Positions 35,242-45,028 of a DNA stretch of 64,000 nt are shown one piece after another (within the stretch, counting starts at the first letter, position 1; every line of letters starts with the position of its first letter). Under the pieces are notes generated by a model. It saw only the letters and a program-made list of their open reading frames with translations. It was not told where the DNA came from and did no database searches. The DNA comes from Williamsia sp. DF01-3 (GTDB lineage: Bacteria; Actinomycetota; Actinomycetes; Mycobacteriales; Mycobacteriaceae): positions 1,922,001 to 1,986,000 of the forward strand of contig NZ_JALKFS010000005.1 in the NCBI RefSeq assembly GCF_023051145.1, given 5' to 3'. A program made the position numbers and the translations under genes.

Positions 35242-35748
35242 TCAGTCCGGCATGGCGCGCGACACCTTGCGCAGCAGTTGAACAAGAGTGGCGCGCTCTT
35301 TCGCGGTGAGTCCGGCGAGCACCGCGGTGTCTCGGGCCAGTCGCCTCGGGAACTGGGCGTGGACCAATTCGCGGCCGGTGTCGGTCAGCTCCAGCAACAC
35401 CACCCGGCCGTCACGGTCGGATTTCCTGCGCGCCAGCAGGCCGAGTTCGGCGAGGCGCTCGGTGAGTTTGGTGATGGATGCGCCGCTGAGCTTTGTCGTC
35501 GACACCACCTCGCTGGCACGCAGCGGGCGGTCGGCGCGGGCCAGTGCGCCCAGGATGTCGAACTCCGACCGGGTGACGGCATGTGCGTCCAGATCGCGGT
35601 CGAGTTGGTGGGCGAGGACCGACGAGATCCGGTTGATCCGCCCGATCACCTCCACGGGTTCTGTGTCGAGATCGGGATATGTTCTGGCCCATTCCCGTCG
35701 AACCCGCTCGACGACGTCCGACGGCTCATTCTCTTCGACCACCGGCAC
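35242..35748 (-). CDS. MarR family transcriptional regulator
   Basis: A 168-residue MarR-type repressor with a winged helix: ALARADRPLRASEVVSTTKL, then SGASITKLTERLAELGLLAR, then the wing RKSDRDGRVVLLELTDTG. It is divergent from the FUSC transporter gene, and an 18-bp inverted repeat with TCACTA/TAGTGA arms lies between them. Control of the exporter in response to an aromatic or weak-acid ligand is typical of such pairs. Confidence 0.93.
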   Translation of the reverse strand: MPVVEENEPSDVVERVRREWARTYPDLDTEPVEVIGRINRISSVLAHQLDRDLDAHAVTRSEFDILGALARADRPLRASEVVSTTKLSGASITKLTERLAELGLLARRKSDRDGRVVLLELTDTGRELVHAQFPRRLARDTAVLAGLTAKERATLVQLLRKVSRAMPD

Positions 35749-35773
35749 AGCTTATCGACCCGAGGTATTTAGT

Positions 35774-35791
35774 TCACTAGTAAAATAGTGA
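35774..35791. promoter_or_regulatory. Probable MarR operator
   Basis: TCACTA (35774-35779) and TAGTGA (35786-35791) form a perfect inverted repeat with a 6-bp centre inside the AT-rich 52-bp gap between the marR and FUSC starts. The size and position match MarR-type operators and would overlap both promoters. The repeat is seen; the regulator is inferred. Confidence 0.65.
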
Positions 35792-35800
35792 TAAATTACT

Positions 35801-36913
35801 TTGGTGCCTCTCATCGTCCCCGTCATCGACCGTGTCCATCGGAGCAGGTCGGCACTGCTGCACTCGCTCGATCCGCAGACCTGGCGGTCCGCCGTGGTCA
35901 CCGTCGAGACCGGCAACACTGCGGTTGCTTCGGCAGTCCGGGTGGGACTGGCGGTGGCCTTGGTGCTGGTTGTCGGTGGGCTGACGGGCCACCGAGACGT
36001 CGCGGGGTTCGCAGCGCTCGGAGCTCTCACCTCGGCGTTCTGCCGCCCCGACCCTTGTCGGGTTCGTCTGCCCCGACTGGTGGTGACGGGTGTGATGGTC
36101 ACGGGGTACGTCGCATTCGGTGCGGTACTGGGGGCAGCGGGGGTATCTCTCGCCGGAGAGGTGGTGGCCATCGCACTCGCCGCAGGTTTCGCCGCGCTGA
36201 TGCTGGGCGCGTTACGGGTGGTCGGCCCCGGCCCGGTCGTGATGGTCTTCGCTGCGGCAGGCGCCGCAGATTTTGCCGACAGCGCCGACGACGTCTGGAA
36301 AGCGTCGACCGCCGCGGTGATCGGCGCGGTGGTGGGCGTGGTCGCCTCGCTTGCGCCGTGGCTTGTGATGTGGGTTCGGCGTGAACCTCCCCAGCCCCAC
36401 CCGTCACCCGCTCGCGCCTCCCTGGTCCGGGAGTTGAAACGGATCGGGGACACGGAGCTGCTGTCGCAGTCGCTTCGGATCGTCGTGGCCGGCGGTGTCG
36501 CGGCCGGCATCGTCGCGGCGGTCGGTCTGCAGCATCCGATGTGGGCGGCCATGGGTGCCGTTGCCACGCTGCAGGGCGTCAACTACCACCTGACCGTCAC
36601 CAGGGGAGTCCAGCGACTGCTCGGGAATGTCGGGGGCGCTGCGATCGCCGCTGGATTGCTGGCACTGCCGATCGGCTACTGGGGTGCAGTTGTTCTCATC
36701 GCCGTTCTGCAAGTGCTCGCCGAAACCCTGGTCACCCTCAACTACGCACTGTGTTCGCTACTGGTCACGCCGATGGCGCTGATGCTGACCGCTCTCGGCG
36801 CCGGACTTGCCCCCGAGGTTGCCGTCGACCGGGTGCTGGACACTGCGATCGCAGTGGTGATCGCGGTTGTTCTGGCTGCGTTGACCATCGCCCACCACGA
36901 CGCCACCGTCTGA
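35801..36913 (+). CDS. FUSC family membrane protein (aromatic acid/drug exporter type)
   Basis: A 370-residue membrane protein with two blocks of about five hydrophobic helices separated by a short soluble part (PPQPHPSPARASLVRELKRI), the FUSC/ArAE half-transporter pattern. The start is read from a TTG at 35801, with GTG 35804 an alternative. HPMWAAMGAVATLQGVNYHL in the second block is the typical FUSC_2 signature. The partner MarR gene is divergent. Efflux of an aromatic or weak acid is likely. Confidence 0.85.
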   Translation: MVPLIVPVIDRVHRSRSALLHSLDPQTWRSAVVTVETGNTAVASAVRVGLAVALVLVVGGLTGHRDVAGFAALGALTSAFCRPDPCRVRLPRLVVTGVMVTGYVAFGAVLGAAGVSLAGEVVAIALAAGFAALMLGALRVVGPGPVVMVFAAAGAADFADSADDVWKASTAAVIGAVVGVVASLAPWLVMWVRREPPQPHPSPARASLVRELKRIGDTELLSQSLRIVVAGGVAAGIVAAVGLQHPMWAAMGAVATLQGVNYHLTVTRGVQRLLGNVGGAAIAAGLLALPIGYWGAVVLIAVLQVLAETLVTLNYALCSLLVTPMALMLTALGAGLAPEVAVDRVLDTAIAVVIAVVLAALTIAHHDATV

Positions 36914-36930
36914 TCCGCGTCAGCGTCAGA

Positions 36931-37515
36931 TCAACGCCCGATTCCTTCGGTCAGGAGGTGGGCGAGTTCGAGGTACGCCCGAGAATCATCAAGTCCGACA
37001 GCAGTTTTCACGCCTCGCTGCTGGATTCGAACCATCGCCGAGGTGGCGACATCGGCGACGAAGTCGGCGTGCACATCACGTACGTCCCCGGTGGTAACCC
37101 CTTCGTTGATGAGTTCGCGGACTCGGCCCGCGGCGGCACGCGTGTTCTGTTCGTACAGTTCTCGAGCCGGCGCGAAGGCGGCGAGATCTTCCATGAAGGT
37201 CTCACTCGCGCGGCTGAGCGCCGCTCCCACGGCGGTGAGGTACGCGGTCAACCTCGCCTTGGTGCCGGTGATGCCGACCAGTGCTTGTTCCACCTCGGCC
37301 GTGGCCGACCGGAAGAAGTCCACGGTGACCGCTCGCACCAGATCGTCCTTGCTGCCCGCGAGTGTGTAGAGGGTGGATTTGGAGCAGCGCAGTTGCGCGG
37401 CGATCTGGTCCAGCGTGAGATGTGCGAAACCGTCGGCGAGGAACAGTGCCGCCAGTTCGTCGAACAACTCGGCGCGGCGGGCGGTGGCGTGGGTCGGCGC
37501 AGCGGGAGTGGCCAT
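36931..37515 (-). CDS. TetR/AcrR family transcriptional regulator
   Basis: A 194-residue repressor. The helix-turn-helix is ELAALFLADGFAHLTLDQIA, then AQLRCSKSTLYTLAGSKDDL. The remainder is the helical ligand domain, with a TetR_C-like end. It is divergent from an acyl-CoA dehydrogenase gene, and several AGTACTG elements, including a perfect 18-bp palindrome, fill the gap. It is probably a regulator of fatty-acid or branched-chain acyl-CoA use. Confidence 0.92.
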   Translation of the reverse strand: MATPAAPTHATARRAELFDELAALFLADGFAHLTLDQIAAQLRCSKSTLYTLAGSKDDLVRAVTVDFFRSATAEVEQALVGITGTKARLTAYLTAVGAALSRASETFMEDLAAFAPARELYEQNTRAAAGRVRELINEGVTTGDVRDVHADFVADVATSAMVRIQQRGVKTAVGLDDSRAYLELAHLLTEGIGR

Positions 37516-37523
37516 GCGTCGAT

Positions 37524-37585
37524 AGTACTGGCGAAGTGAATCTAGTACTGTCGACAGTACTCAAGCGCGGCTTCCAGTACTGTCG
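37524..37585. promoter_or_regulatory. TetR operator cluster upstream of the acyl-CoA dehydrogenase
   Basis: AGTACTGTCGACAGTACT (37544-37561) is a perfect 18-bp palindrome. Half-site copies flank it: AGTACTG at 37524-37530 and AGTACTGTCG at 37576-37585. The distance between copies is about 20-32 bp. All lie in the 95-bp gap between the tetR and acyl-CoA dehydrogenase starts, so one dimer on the centre and further dimers on the half-sites could block both promoters. The repeats are seen directly. Confidence 0.75.
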
Positions 37586-37610
37586 CGCCCGTCCGACCGA
37601 GGAGACACAC

Positions 37611-38749
37611 ATGCCCGTGGACCGGCTGCTGCCCACCGACGAAGCCCGCGACCTGGTGCAATTGGCAGGCGATGTCGCCGACAAGACGCTCAGCCGATAG
37701 CCGATGAGTACGAGAAGGCCGAGAAGTACCCGGCTGAGGCATTCACGGTGCTGGGGCAGACCGGGCTGCTGAGCTTGCCGTACCCCGAGGAGTGGGGTGG
37801 CGGTGGCCAGCCGTACGAGGTCTACCTGCAGGTGCTCGAGGAGATCGCCGCCAGATGGGCGGCAGTTGCCGTTGCGGTGAGTGTGCACTCGCTGGCCTGT
37901 CATCCTTTGATGGCGTTCGGAACCGACGAGCAGAAGAAGCAATGGCTGCCAGGAATGCTCAGCGGCGATCAGATCGGGGCGTACAGCCTGTCGGAGCCGC
38001 AGGCCGGATCGGATGCGGCAGCGCTCAACTGCAAGGCGGTGGTCGCTGAGGGGGGCTACCGGATCACCGGCGCGAAGGCATGGATCACACACGGTGGGAT
38101 CGCCGACTTCTACAACCTCTTCGCGCGTACCGGCGAGGGTTCCAAAGGAATCTCCTGCTTCCTCGTCCCGGACGGCACCGACGGACTGACCTTCGGCAAA
38201 CCCGAAGAGAAGATGGGCCTCTCGGCCGTTCCGACCACCTCGGCACACTACGATTCCGCCTTCATCCCGGAGGAACGGCGGATCGGCGCGGACGGTCAGG
38301 GGCTGCAGATCGCCTTCAGTGCACTCGATTCCGGACGGTTGGGTATCGCTGCGGTGGCAGTCGGAATCGCCCAGGCGGCGCTTGATGAGGCGGTGGCGTA
38401 CGCGAAAGAACGAAAGACATTCGGCAAGAAGATCATCGACCACCAAGGGCTTGGGTTCCTCCTGGCAGACATGGCCGCAGCGGTCGACTCGGCCCGGGCG
38501 ACATACCTTGATGCAGCGCGGCGCCGCGACGCCGGGTTGCCGTACTCGCGCAACGCATCGGTGGCCAAGCTGGTCGCCACCGATGCGGCGATGAAGGTGA
38601 CCACCGATGCCGTTCAGGTGTTCGGCGGCTACGGCTATACCAAGGACTTCCGGGTCGAACGGTTGATGCGCGAGGCCAAGATCACGCAGATCTTCGAGGG
38701 CACCAACCAGATTCAGCGGCTGGTGATCAGTCGGTCGCTGGCAGGTTGA
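37611..38749 (+). pseudogene. Acyl-CoA dehydrogenase, single-base frameshift near the N-terminus
   Basis: A flavin-dependent acyl-CoA dehydrogenase (first step of beta-oxidation). The ATG at 37611 gives MPVDRLLPTDEARDLVQLAG and reaches a TAG at 37698-37700. The family continues in another frame (ADEYEKAEKYPAEAFTVLGQ, then LPYPEEWGGGGQ) to 38749. Changing CC to CCC at 37694-37695 gives ADKTLSPIADEYEKAE, the normal wording, and a 379-residue protein. FAD- and substrate-region motifs (YSLSEPQAGSDA, and AVQVFGGYGYTKDFRVERLM with FEGTNQIQR) are intact. This is probably a sequence error. The likely regulator is the divergent TetR. Confidence 0.88.
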
Positions 38750-38759
38750 TCCGCCGGGT

Positions 38760-39698
38760 TCAGGGAAGTCCGACGATGTCGCGCCGGTAGATCAGCGCCG
38801 CTGCCCCGGCAAGCGGTGCGTCTTCCGGCAGTCCGGCGTCCAGGATCTTGACCCGGGAGATGTACTGCAGCGGATGGCGATTGACCACAGATTGGATCAG
38901 CGGCAGTAGATCGGGAGTCACTCGCGAGAATCCGCCGCCGATGGCCACGGTATCGAGCTCGACCAGCGCCGCGGCACTGCAGATCGCCTGGCCCACAGCC
39001 TCCGATACCCGGAGCACCGCGCTGTAGGCGATGTCGCCGCCGTCGCGGTAGGACGCGGCAAGGTCTTCTCCCGACTCGCCGGTCCACCCCTGAGCGCGGG
39101 CCCACGCCACCGCATGGGGTCCGGATGCCACCGACTCGAGGGTTGTCCGGCTGCCGATGCTGACCTCGCCCGTGAACCCTGACACCTGAATCTGGCCTAT
39201 GTGGCCGCTGTTACCGGCGAGCACACGACCGTCGACGATGAAACCCCCACCGATACCGGTGGAGAGCACCATGCCCATCAGATTGCGGGCACCGATCGCG
39301 TTGCCGAGCCACTGCGCGGCCAACACGATCGCCACGCCGTCGCGATGCAGGTGAACGGGGATGTCGTGCAGCGGATCCGGGAGGCGGTCGCTGATCAGTT
39401 GACGAAGTGGATGACGACGCCATCGGGGCAGGTTGATGGGGGAGACGGTTCCGTTGTCCTCGTCGACGGGCCCTGCGGCGGCAATGCCCACGCCGACCAC
39501 CCGTGTACCGGCCGGAATCTGCGCGAGTGCGGTGTCGACGACGCGCACAACGCTTTGTTCGAGTTCGGAGCTGGTGGCATCGGGCCCGGTGGGTGCGCGA
39601 TTGCGTCCCGCCTCGAACACCTGCCCGGAGGAATCGACCCACGCGGCTTCGACCTTCGTTCCACCGAAGTCGACGGCGAGGACAACATCATCGGACAC
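38760..39698 (-). CDS. ROK family sugar kinase-like protein, zinc motif absent
   Basis: A 312-residue ROK (repressor, ORF, kinase) fold protein, probably a glucokinase-type sugar kinase. The ATP-binding LAVDFGGTKVEAAWVD is at the N-terminus and the sugar-site STGIGGGFIVDGRVLAGNSG in the centre. The start is a GTG at 39698; longer readings cross the gap to the thiolase. The CxCGxxGCxE zinc-binding motif of ROK kinases is missing: the region reads GHIGQIQVSGFTG and SIGSRTTLESVASG with no Cys, and the zinc His is a Gln. There is no N-terminal DNA-binding domain, so it is not a ROK repressor. Activity needs testing. Confidence 0.82.
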   Translation of the reverse strand: MSDDVVLAVDFGGTKVEAAWVDSSGQVFEAGRNRAPTGPDATSSELEQSVVRVVDTALAQIPAGTRVVGVGIAAAGPVDEDNGTVSPINLPRWRRHPLRQLISDRLPDPLHDIPVHLHRDGVAIVLAAQWLGNAIGARNLMGMVLSTGIGGGFIVDGRVLAGNSGHIGQIQVSGFTGEVSIGSRTTLESVASGPHAVAWARAQGWTGESGEDLAASYRDGGDIAYSAVLRVSEAVGQAICSAAALVELDTVAIGGGFSRVTPDLLPLIQSVVNRHPLQYISRVKILDAGLPEDAPLAGAAALIYRRDIVGLP

Positions 39699-39746
39699 CC
39701 GTCCCAGCCTAGTGTGCGTGTCACCCGCACGGTCCGGTTGCGCAAA

Positions 39747-39776
39747 GACGCGCCACCCAGGTGGGGGTGGCGCGTC
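39747..39776 (-). terminator. Strong stem-loop after the thiolase gene
   Basis: GACGCGCCACCC (39747-39758) and GGGTGGCGCGTC (39765-39776) form a perfect 12-bp GC-rich stem with a 6-nt loop. It sits between the thiolase stop (39802) and the ROK start (39698). Read on the minus strand the stem is followed by TTTGCG, so a moderate intrinsic terminator for the thiolase message is likely. Confidence 0.7.
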
Positions 39777-39801
39777 ATGCGTTGATGGTCGACAACCGAG
39801 T

Positions 39802-40980
39802 TCAGAGCCGTTCGATGATCGTTGCGTTGGCGAGCCCACCGGCCTCACACATCGTCTGCAGTCCGTAGCGGCCGCCGGTCTGCTCGAGTGCGTTGACCAG
39901 CGTCGTCATGATGCGTGCTCCGCTGGCCCCGAGGGGATGGCCCAGTGCGATCGCGCCGCCGTTGACGTTGGTCTTGCCGAGATCGGCCCCTGTGTCCTTG
40001 GCCCAGGCCATCACCACAGGTGCGAAGGCTTCGTTGACCTCGAACAGATCGATGTCCGAGATCTGCAGGCCCGCTCTCTCGAGGACCTTCTGCGTCGCTG
40101 GTATGACACCCGTGAGCATGTAGATCGGGTCGGAGCCGACCACGGAGAAGCTGTGCAATCGGGCCATCGGCTCGAGGCCCAGTTCCTTGGCCTTCGCGCT
40201 GCTCATGATCAGTACCGCGGCGCTGCCATCGGAGAGTGGGCTCGAGTTCGCCGCGGTGATCCGCCAGTCGATCTGCGGGAACCGTTCTTTCATGGCCGGG
40301 TTGTAGAACGCGGCCTTGAGTCCGGCCAATTGCTCGACGGTGCCGCCGGGGCGGATCATCTCGTCGGTCGACACGCCCGCGAGGGGAGCGATCTCTCGCT
40401 CGAATCGCCCGGCCTTGGTGGCCTCGGCAGCCTTCTCGTGGCTCGCGATCGAGAACTCGTCGAGCTCGGTGCGCGAGAAACCCCAGTCCGCCGCGATGAG
40501 TTCTGCGCTGTACCCCTGGGGGATGAACCCTTCTGGGTAGCGGCGCAAGAGCGCTTCGCCGAGCGGGTTTGCCCCGTCACGGACATCGGACAACATCGGC
40601 ACGCGGCTCATCGACTCCACGCCCGCGCCGACCACGATGTCCTGTACACCCGACATCACGGCCTGTGCTGCGAACGAGATGGCCTGCTGGCTCGACCCGC
40701 ATTGGCGGTTCACGGTGGTGGCCGGAACGGTCTCGGGGAAGCCCGCGGCGAGCACCGCATTGCGGCTGATGTTCTGGCCCTGCTCGTCGGCCTGTGTGAC
40801 GTTTCCGGTGATCACGTCGTCGATCAGGGCCGGATCGATACCGGTCAGTTCCACCAGGGACGTGAGGCTGTGGGCCAACATATCCACCGGATGCACGCCG
40901 TGGAGCGCACCGTTTGCTTTGCCCTTACCGATCGGGGTCCTGACTGCCCCGACGATGACAGCGTCGACGATCGAATTCAT
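39802..40980 (-). CDS. Acetyl-CoA C-acyltransferase (thiolase)
   Basis: A 392-residue thiolase of the FadA/degradative group. The nucleophilic Cys is in NRQCGSSQQAI near residue 92, then NEAFAPVV, GGAIALGHPLGASGAR with the active-site His, and the C-terminal TMCEAGGLANATIIERL with the second Cys. It would cleave a 3-ketoacyl-CoA with CoA or condense acetyl-CoA. The ATG follows AGGAGG. The protein is complete, and no frameshift was seen here. Confidence 0.94.
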   Translation of the reverse strand: MNSIVDAVIVGAVRTPIGKGKANGALHGVHPVDMLAHSLTSLVELTGIDPALIDDVITGNVTQADEQGQNISRNAVLAAGFPETVPATTVNRQCGSSQQAISFAAQAVMSGVQDIVVGAGVESMSRVPMLSDVRDGANPLGEALLRRYPEGFIPQGYSAELIAADWGFSRTELDEFSIASHEKAAEATKAGRFEREIAPLAGVSTDEMIRPGGTVEQLAGLKAAFYNPAMKERFPQIDWRITAANSSPLSDGSAAVLIMSSAKAKELGLEPMARLHSFSVVGSDPIYMLTGVIPATQKVLERAGLQISDIDLFEVNEAFAPVVMAWAKDTGADLGKTNVNGGAIALGHPLGASGARIMTTLVNALEQTGGRYGLQTMCEAGGLANATIIERL

Positions 40981-41153
40981 TGCGGCCTCCTGTTGTCTGA
41001 CTATGGTCTATATAAGTCAGGTATACCCCTGGATATTCCGGGTTGTAAACCCTCCGACCGCGCCCTTGTTCCAGCCGTTCGAGAGGAGTGGGGCCGGGCG
41101 AGGCAAGGTCGGTCCCGGTCGACCACCCCACCTGGCCGGTAGTGTGTGCTTCC

Positions 41154-42305
41154 GTGGTGCGTCTTCCCAATCTCATGACCGGTCCAAGGCTTCTGACCAG
41201 TGCGGCAACAGCTGGCGTAGCGCTCACCGCGGCCGGCGTCGGCGCCGGGTCCGAGGTGTTCCGAGCGATGGGTGCGCCCAAAGACCTTGTGCTATCCCAC
41301 ATCAACCATTCGCCGCATCAAACCGGCGGCAACTTCGGCAACGTGGAGCCGCCGACACCCGTGGAAGGGGATCGGGCGGCCGCGCTGGCGATGCTCCGTC
41401 GCGGCGACATCGGCAAGCCGAGGCGACCGCTGGAGTTCGATGTGACGCCTTTGCCTGATGTCGCAGCCGAGCTGGCGGCGACCTGGATGGGGCACGCGTC
41501 GGTGCTCGTGGAACTGGACGGATACCGCATCCTCACCGACCCTGTCTGGAGCAAACGGTGCTCACCGTCGAGTCTGGTGGGACCGGCGCGTATGCACCCG
41601 GTGCCCCACGCGCTGGCGGATCTTCCCGCGCTCGATGTGGTGCTCATCAGTCATGACCACTACGACCATCTCGATACGGTCACTGTTCGCAAACTCGCGG
41701 CCACCCATCCCGAGGCCGCCTTTGTCGCTCCCATCGGCGTCGGGGCGCACCTCGAGTACTGGGGCATCAGTCCCGAACGTATTCACGAGGCTGACTGGGG
41801 TGACTCGATCACGATCGGCGAGCTGACCTTCAATTGCACTCCCGCACGCCACTTCTCGGGACGCGGGCTGCAGCGCAACACCACCCAGTGGGCCAGTTGG
41901 GCGGTTGCCGGACCTCGACACAACTTCTTCTTCTCCGGCGACACCGGAATCACCGATGCGTTCGAGCAAGTCGGCGCCGACCACGGTCCGTTCGGGCTGT
42001 CCCTGATCGCGATCGGCGCCTACGACCGGCTGTGGCCCGACATCCACCTCAACCCGGAAGAGGCGGTGAGAGTGCACCGAATGCTCAATCGCGCCAATCT
42101 GTCCGAGTCGTTGCTGCTGCCGATTCATTGGGGCACCTTCAATCTGGCTCTGCATGAATGGGCAGACCCGGTCCAACGTCTGCTGCCTGCCGCCCAGGGC
42201 GAACAGATCCCCGTGATCACGCCGATGCCCGGTGCGCGTTTCGACGTACCGTCGCGGTCCGGCCACGGATTCGACACCCAGTCCTGGTGGGAAGGCGCAG
42301 CGTGA
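41154..42305 (+). CDS. MBL-fold metallohydrolase (Rv0906/NAPE-PLD-like), exported or membrane-associated
   Basis: A 383-residue metallo-beta-lactamase-fold protein. The metal motif is [10 protein letters not shown] (HxHxDH), preceded by [20 protein letters not shown]. Later ligands are in the [18 protein letters not shown] and LPIHWGTF blocks. The wording resembles NAPE-PLD-type hydrolases and the mycobacterial Rv0906 group. The start is taken at a GTG (41154; 41157 also possible). The hydrophobic N-terminus ([20 protein letters not shown]) could be an uncleaved signal anchor. It directly precedes the ctpE-like gene with a four-base overlap (GTGA). Confidence 0.87.
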   Translation: MVRLPNLMTGPRLLTSAATAGVALTAAGVGAGSEVFRAMGAPKDLVLSHINHSPHQTGGNFGNVEPPTPVEGDRAAALAMLRRGDIGKPRRPLEFDVTPLPDVAAELAATWMGHASVLVELDGYRILTDPVWSKRCSPSSLVGPARMHPVPHALADLPALDVVLISHDHYDHLDTVTVRKLAATHPEAAFVAPIGVGAHLEYWGISPERIHEADWGDSITIGELTFNCTPARHFSGRGLQRNTTQWASWAVAGPRHNFFFSGDTGITDAFEQVGADHGPFGLSLIAIGAYDRLWPDIHLNPEEAVRVHRMLNRANLSESLLLPIHWGTFNLALHEWADPVQRLLPAAQGEQIPVITPMPGARFDVPSRSGHGFDTQSWWEGAA

Positions 42306-44791
42306 CCACGCTCGGCGAAACACACGCCACCACAGGCCTGACCGCCACACAGGTGGCCGAACGCGTCGCCGCCGGCCAGGTCAACGTCCTGCCTGACCGC
42401 TCGGGCCGCAGTGTCCTCGACATCATTCGCGCCAACGTCCTCACCCGCATCAACGCCATCTTGGGTGTGCTGTTCATCATCGTGATGACCACCGGCTCGA
42501 TCATCAACGGCGCCTTCGGTTTACTGATCATCGCCAACAGCGGCATCGGCATCATCCAGGAGATCCGGGCCAAGCGAACACTCGATGCGCTCGCGATCGT
42601 CGGGCAGACCCGGCCCATGGTGCGCCGGGATGGGGTGGCCGCCGAGATCGCGCCGAGCGAGGTGGTGCTCGGCGACATCATCGAACTGGGGCCCGGGGAC
42701 CAGATCGTTGTCGACGGCGAAACCGTGGAAGCGGGAGCACTCGACGTCGACGAATCGTTGCTGACCGGTGAGGCCGACGCCGTCTTCAAGTCGGTGGGTG
42801 ATCCGATCCTGTCCGGCAGCTTCGTGGTGTCGGGTTCGGGCGCCTATCGGGCGACCAAGGTCGGCCGCGACGCGTACGCGGCTCAGCTCGCCGAGGAAGC
42901 CAGCAAGTTCACCCTCGTCAACTCAGAACTCCGCAACGGGATCGACAAGATCCTCCGGATCATCACCTGGCTTCTGATCCCCGCTGGGCTGCTGACGATC
43001 GTCAACCAGCTGTTCATCAGCGAAAACGGCATCAAGGCAGCCCTTTTGGGCATGGTCGCCGCGCTGGTGCCGATGGTTCCCGAGGGCCTGGTGCTGATGA
43101 CGTCGATCGCCTTTGCCGTCGGGGTCGTGCGGCTGGGTCGTCGGCAATGTCTGGTGAACGAGTTGCCCGCCATCGAGGGCCTCGCCCGGGTCAACGTGGT
43201 GTGCGCGGACAAGACCGGCACACTCACCGAGAACGGCATGCGGCTGGCGCAACTCGTTCCGCTCGGCGACGATCGCGCCCAGCTCGAAGAGGCGCTGGCC
43301 GCACTTGCGGCGCACGACCCACGCCCCAACGCCAGTGTGCAGGCGATGGCCGAGGCCTATCCCGTCGCGCCGGAGTGGTCGGTGACCCACATCGCGCCGT
43401 TCACGTCGGCGAGGAAGTGGAGCGGGATCTCGTTCCAGGACACCACGACCGCCAAGGACCAGGGCAACTGGCTGCTCGGCGCTCCCGACATGTTGCTCGA
43501 TCCGGCGAGCGAGACCGCCGCGCGCGCAACGGAACTGGGCGCGGAAGGATTGCGGGTTCTGCTGCTGGCCTCCACCGATCAGCCGGTCGACACTCCTACC
43601 GACGACGGCCTGTCGGCTCCGGGACACGTTGTGCCGCGGGCGCTCATCGCACTCGAGCAGCGCGTGCGTCCCGACGCCCGCGAGACACTGGACTACTTCG
43701 CATCCCAGCATGTCTCGGTGAAGGTGATCTCTGGCGACAACGCCGTGTCGGTGGGCGCGGTGGCGGGTTCGCTGGGCCTGGGAACCGTTGACGACGCTGT
43801 CGACGCCCGGAGTCTGCCGACCGACCAAGACGAGCTCGCCGACGTCATCGACGGCCACACCACCTTCGGTCGCGTACGACCCGACCAGAAACGCGCGATG
43901 GTGGGGGCGTTGCAGGGCCGTGGCAACACCGTGGCGATGACCGGCGACGGCGTCAACGATGTTCTTGCCCTCAAAGACGCCGACATCGGTGTGGCGATGG
44001 GGTCGGGTAGTTCGGCCAGCCGCTCGGTGGCCCAGATCGTCTTGCTCGACAACAAGTTCGCCACGCTGCCCTACGTGGTCGGCGAAGGCCGGCGGGTCAT
44101 CGGCAACATCGAACGCGTCTCCAACCTGTTCCTGACCAAGACCGTGTACGCGGTGCTGCTGGCGTTGATGATCGGTATCGCCGGGGTGGCAGGGGAACTG
44201 TTCGGCTTCACGCCCATCTCCTACCCGTTCCAGCCCATCCACGTCACGATCTCCGCGTGGTTCACCATCGGTGTGCCGGCGTTTGTCCTCTCGCTGGCAC
44301 CCAACAACGAACGCGCTCGCGGTGGTTTTGTCGGCAGGGTGCTGCGCCTGGCCATTCCGTCCGGCATCGTGATCGCCGTGTGCACGTTCGTGGCGTACGC
44401 ACTGGTCTATCCCGGCGGGGAGGGTGTTGCGCTCGGTAGCAAGGACTCGGTCGAGATGACCCCGGAGCAGACGCAGGCGGCGACGACGGCCCTGATCACC
44501 CTCATCGCGATCGCGTTGTGGGTGCTCGCGGTGGTCGCGCGACCGTACAACTGGTGGAAGGTTGTGCTGCTGGTCGGCTCGGCACTGGCCTACGTGATGA
44601 TCTTCTCGCTGCCGTTCACGCAAGAGCTGTTCAAACTCGACCCGACTGACTGGAGCAAAACTGGAATTGCAGCTATTGCATCGGCGATCGGTATCGTTGC
44701 TGTGGAAGTGCTGTGGCGACTGAACCCGACAATTGCGGCGTGGTTTAGTAAAGTTAAATCAAATCCGCAAGAGCAAAGATCGCCGACGTGA
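42302..44791 (+). CDS. ctpE: CtpE-like P-type cation-transporting ATPase
   Basis: An 829-residue P-type ATPase pumping a divalent cation; the mycobacterial homologue CtpE has been linked to calcium uptake. The phosphorylation site is DKTGTLT with Asp303. TGE is in ESLLTGEAD, the TM4 ion-binding motif is MVPEGL, and the hinge is [20 protein letters not shown]. The start is a GTG at 42302; the longer reading lies within the MBL gene. About 10 membrane helices are present and no heavy-metal domain. The order MBL - ctpE - Rv0909-like antitoxin matches M. tuberculosis Rv0906-Rv0908-Rv0909. Confidence 0.93.
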   Translation: MTTLGETHATTGLTATQVAERVAAGQVNVLPDRSGRSVLDIIRANVLTRINAILGVLFIIVMTTGSIINGAFGLLIIANSGIGIIQEIRAKRTLDALAIVGQTRPMVRRDGVAAEIAPSEVVLGDIIELGPGDQIVVDGETVEAGALDVDESLLTGEADAVFKSVGDPILSGSFVVSGSGAYRATKVGRDAYAAQLAEEASKFTLVNSELRNGIDKILRIITWLLIPAGLLTIVNQLFISENGIKAALLGMVAALVPMVPEGLVLMTSIAFAVGVVRLGRRQCLVNELPAIEGLARVNVVCADKTGTLTENGMRLAQLVPLGDDRAQLEEALAALAAHDPRPNASVQAMAEAYPVAPEWSVTHIAPFTSARKWSGISFQDTTTAKDQGNWLLGAPDMLLDPASETAARATELGAEGLRVLLLASTDQPVDTPTDDGLSAPGHVVPRALIALEQRVRPDARETLDYFASQHVSVKVISGDNAVSVGAVAGSLGLGTVDDAVDARSLPTDQDELADVIDGHTTFGRVRPDQKRAMVGALQGRGNTVAMTGDGVNDVLALKDADIGVAMGSGSSASRSVAQIVLLDNKFATLPYVVGEGRRVIGNIERVSNLFLTKTVYAVLLALMIGIAGVAGELFGFTPISYPFQPIHVTISAWFTIGVPAFVLSLAPNNERARGGFVGRVLRLAIPSGIVIAVCTFVAYALVYPGGEGVALGSKDSVEMTPEQTQAATTALITLIAIALWVLAVVARPYNWWKVVLLVGSALAYVMIFSLPFTQELFKLDPTDWSKTGIAAIASAIGIVAVEVLWRLNPTIAAWFSKVKSNPQEQRSPT

Positions 44792-44821
44792 GAGCATCGG
44801 CGATCCGGAGATAGGAGTGGC

Positions 44822-45028
44822 ATGGATTTCAAGAATTTGGTCAACAAGGGCAAGTCCACGCTGAGCAAGAACACCAAACTCATCGACCAGGGCGCCAGCG
44901 CGGTCAACAAGGCCACCAAGGGCAAGTACTCGAACCAGATCCGAAAGGGTGCAGATGCTGCCCGGAAGTTCGCGCAGGACGGGAACAACCCCGGCCACCA
45001 GAACCCCGGTCATCAGCCTCCTCGGTAA
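44822..45028 (+). CDS. Rv0909-like antitoxin (MT0933 family)
   Basis: A 68-residue basic, helical protein: MDFKNLVNKGKSTLSKNTKL, then the signature ATKGKYSNQIRKGADAARKF. This matches the mycobacterial MT0933_antitox family, antitoxin to the SRPBCC toxin Rv0910. The short Gly/His/Pro tail (NPGHQNPGHQ) is the variable end. It follows ctpE by 30 bp, as in M. tuberculosis. The partner toxin gene at 46317 is not adjacent here: a lipase gene has come between them and overlaps the antitoxin 3' end by about 80 bp. Confidence 0.85.
   Translation: MDFKNLVNKGKSTLSKNTKLIDQGASAVNKATKGKYSNQIRKGADAARKFAQDGNNPGHQNPGHQPPR

Noticed and set aside
42923-44623. A 566-codon minus-strand frame opposite the P-type ATPase
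   Set aside because: It is a mirror of the conserved ATPase codons, rich in Arg, His and Gln, with no recognisable fold.
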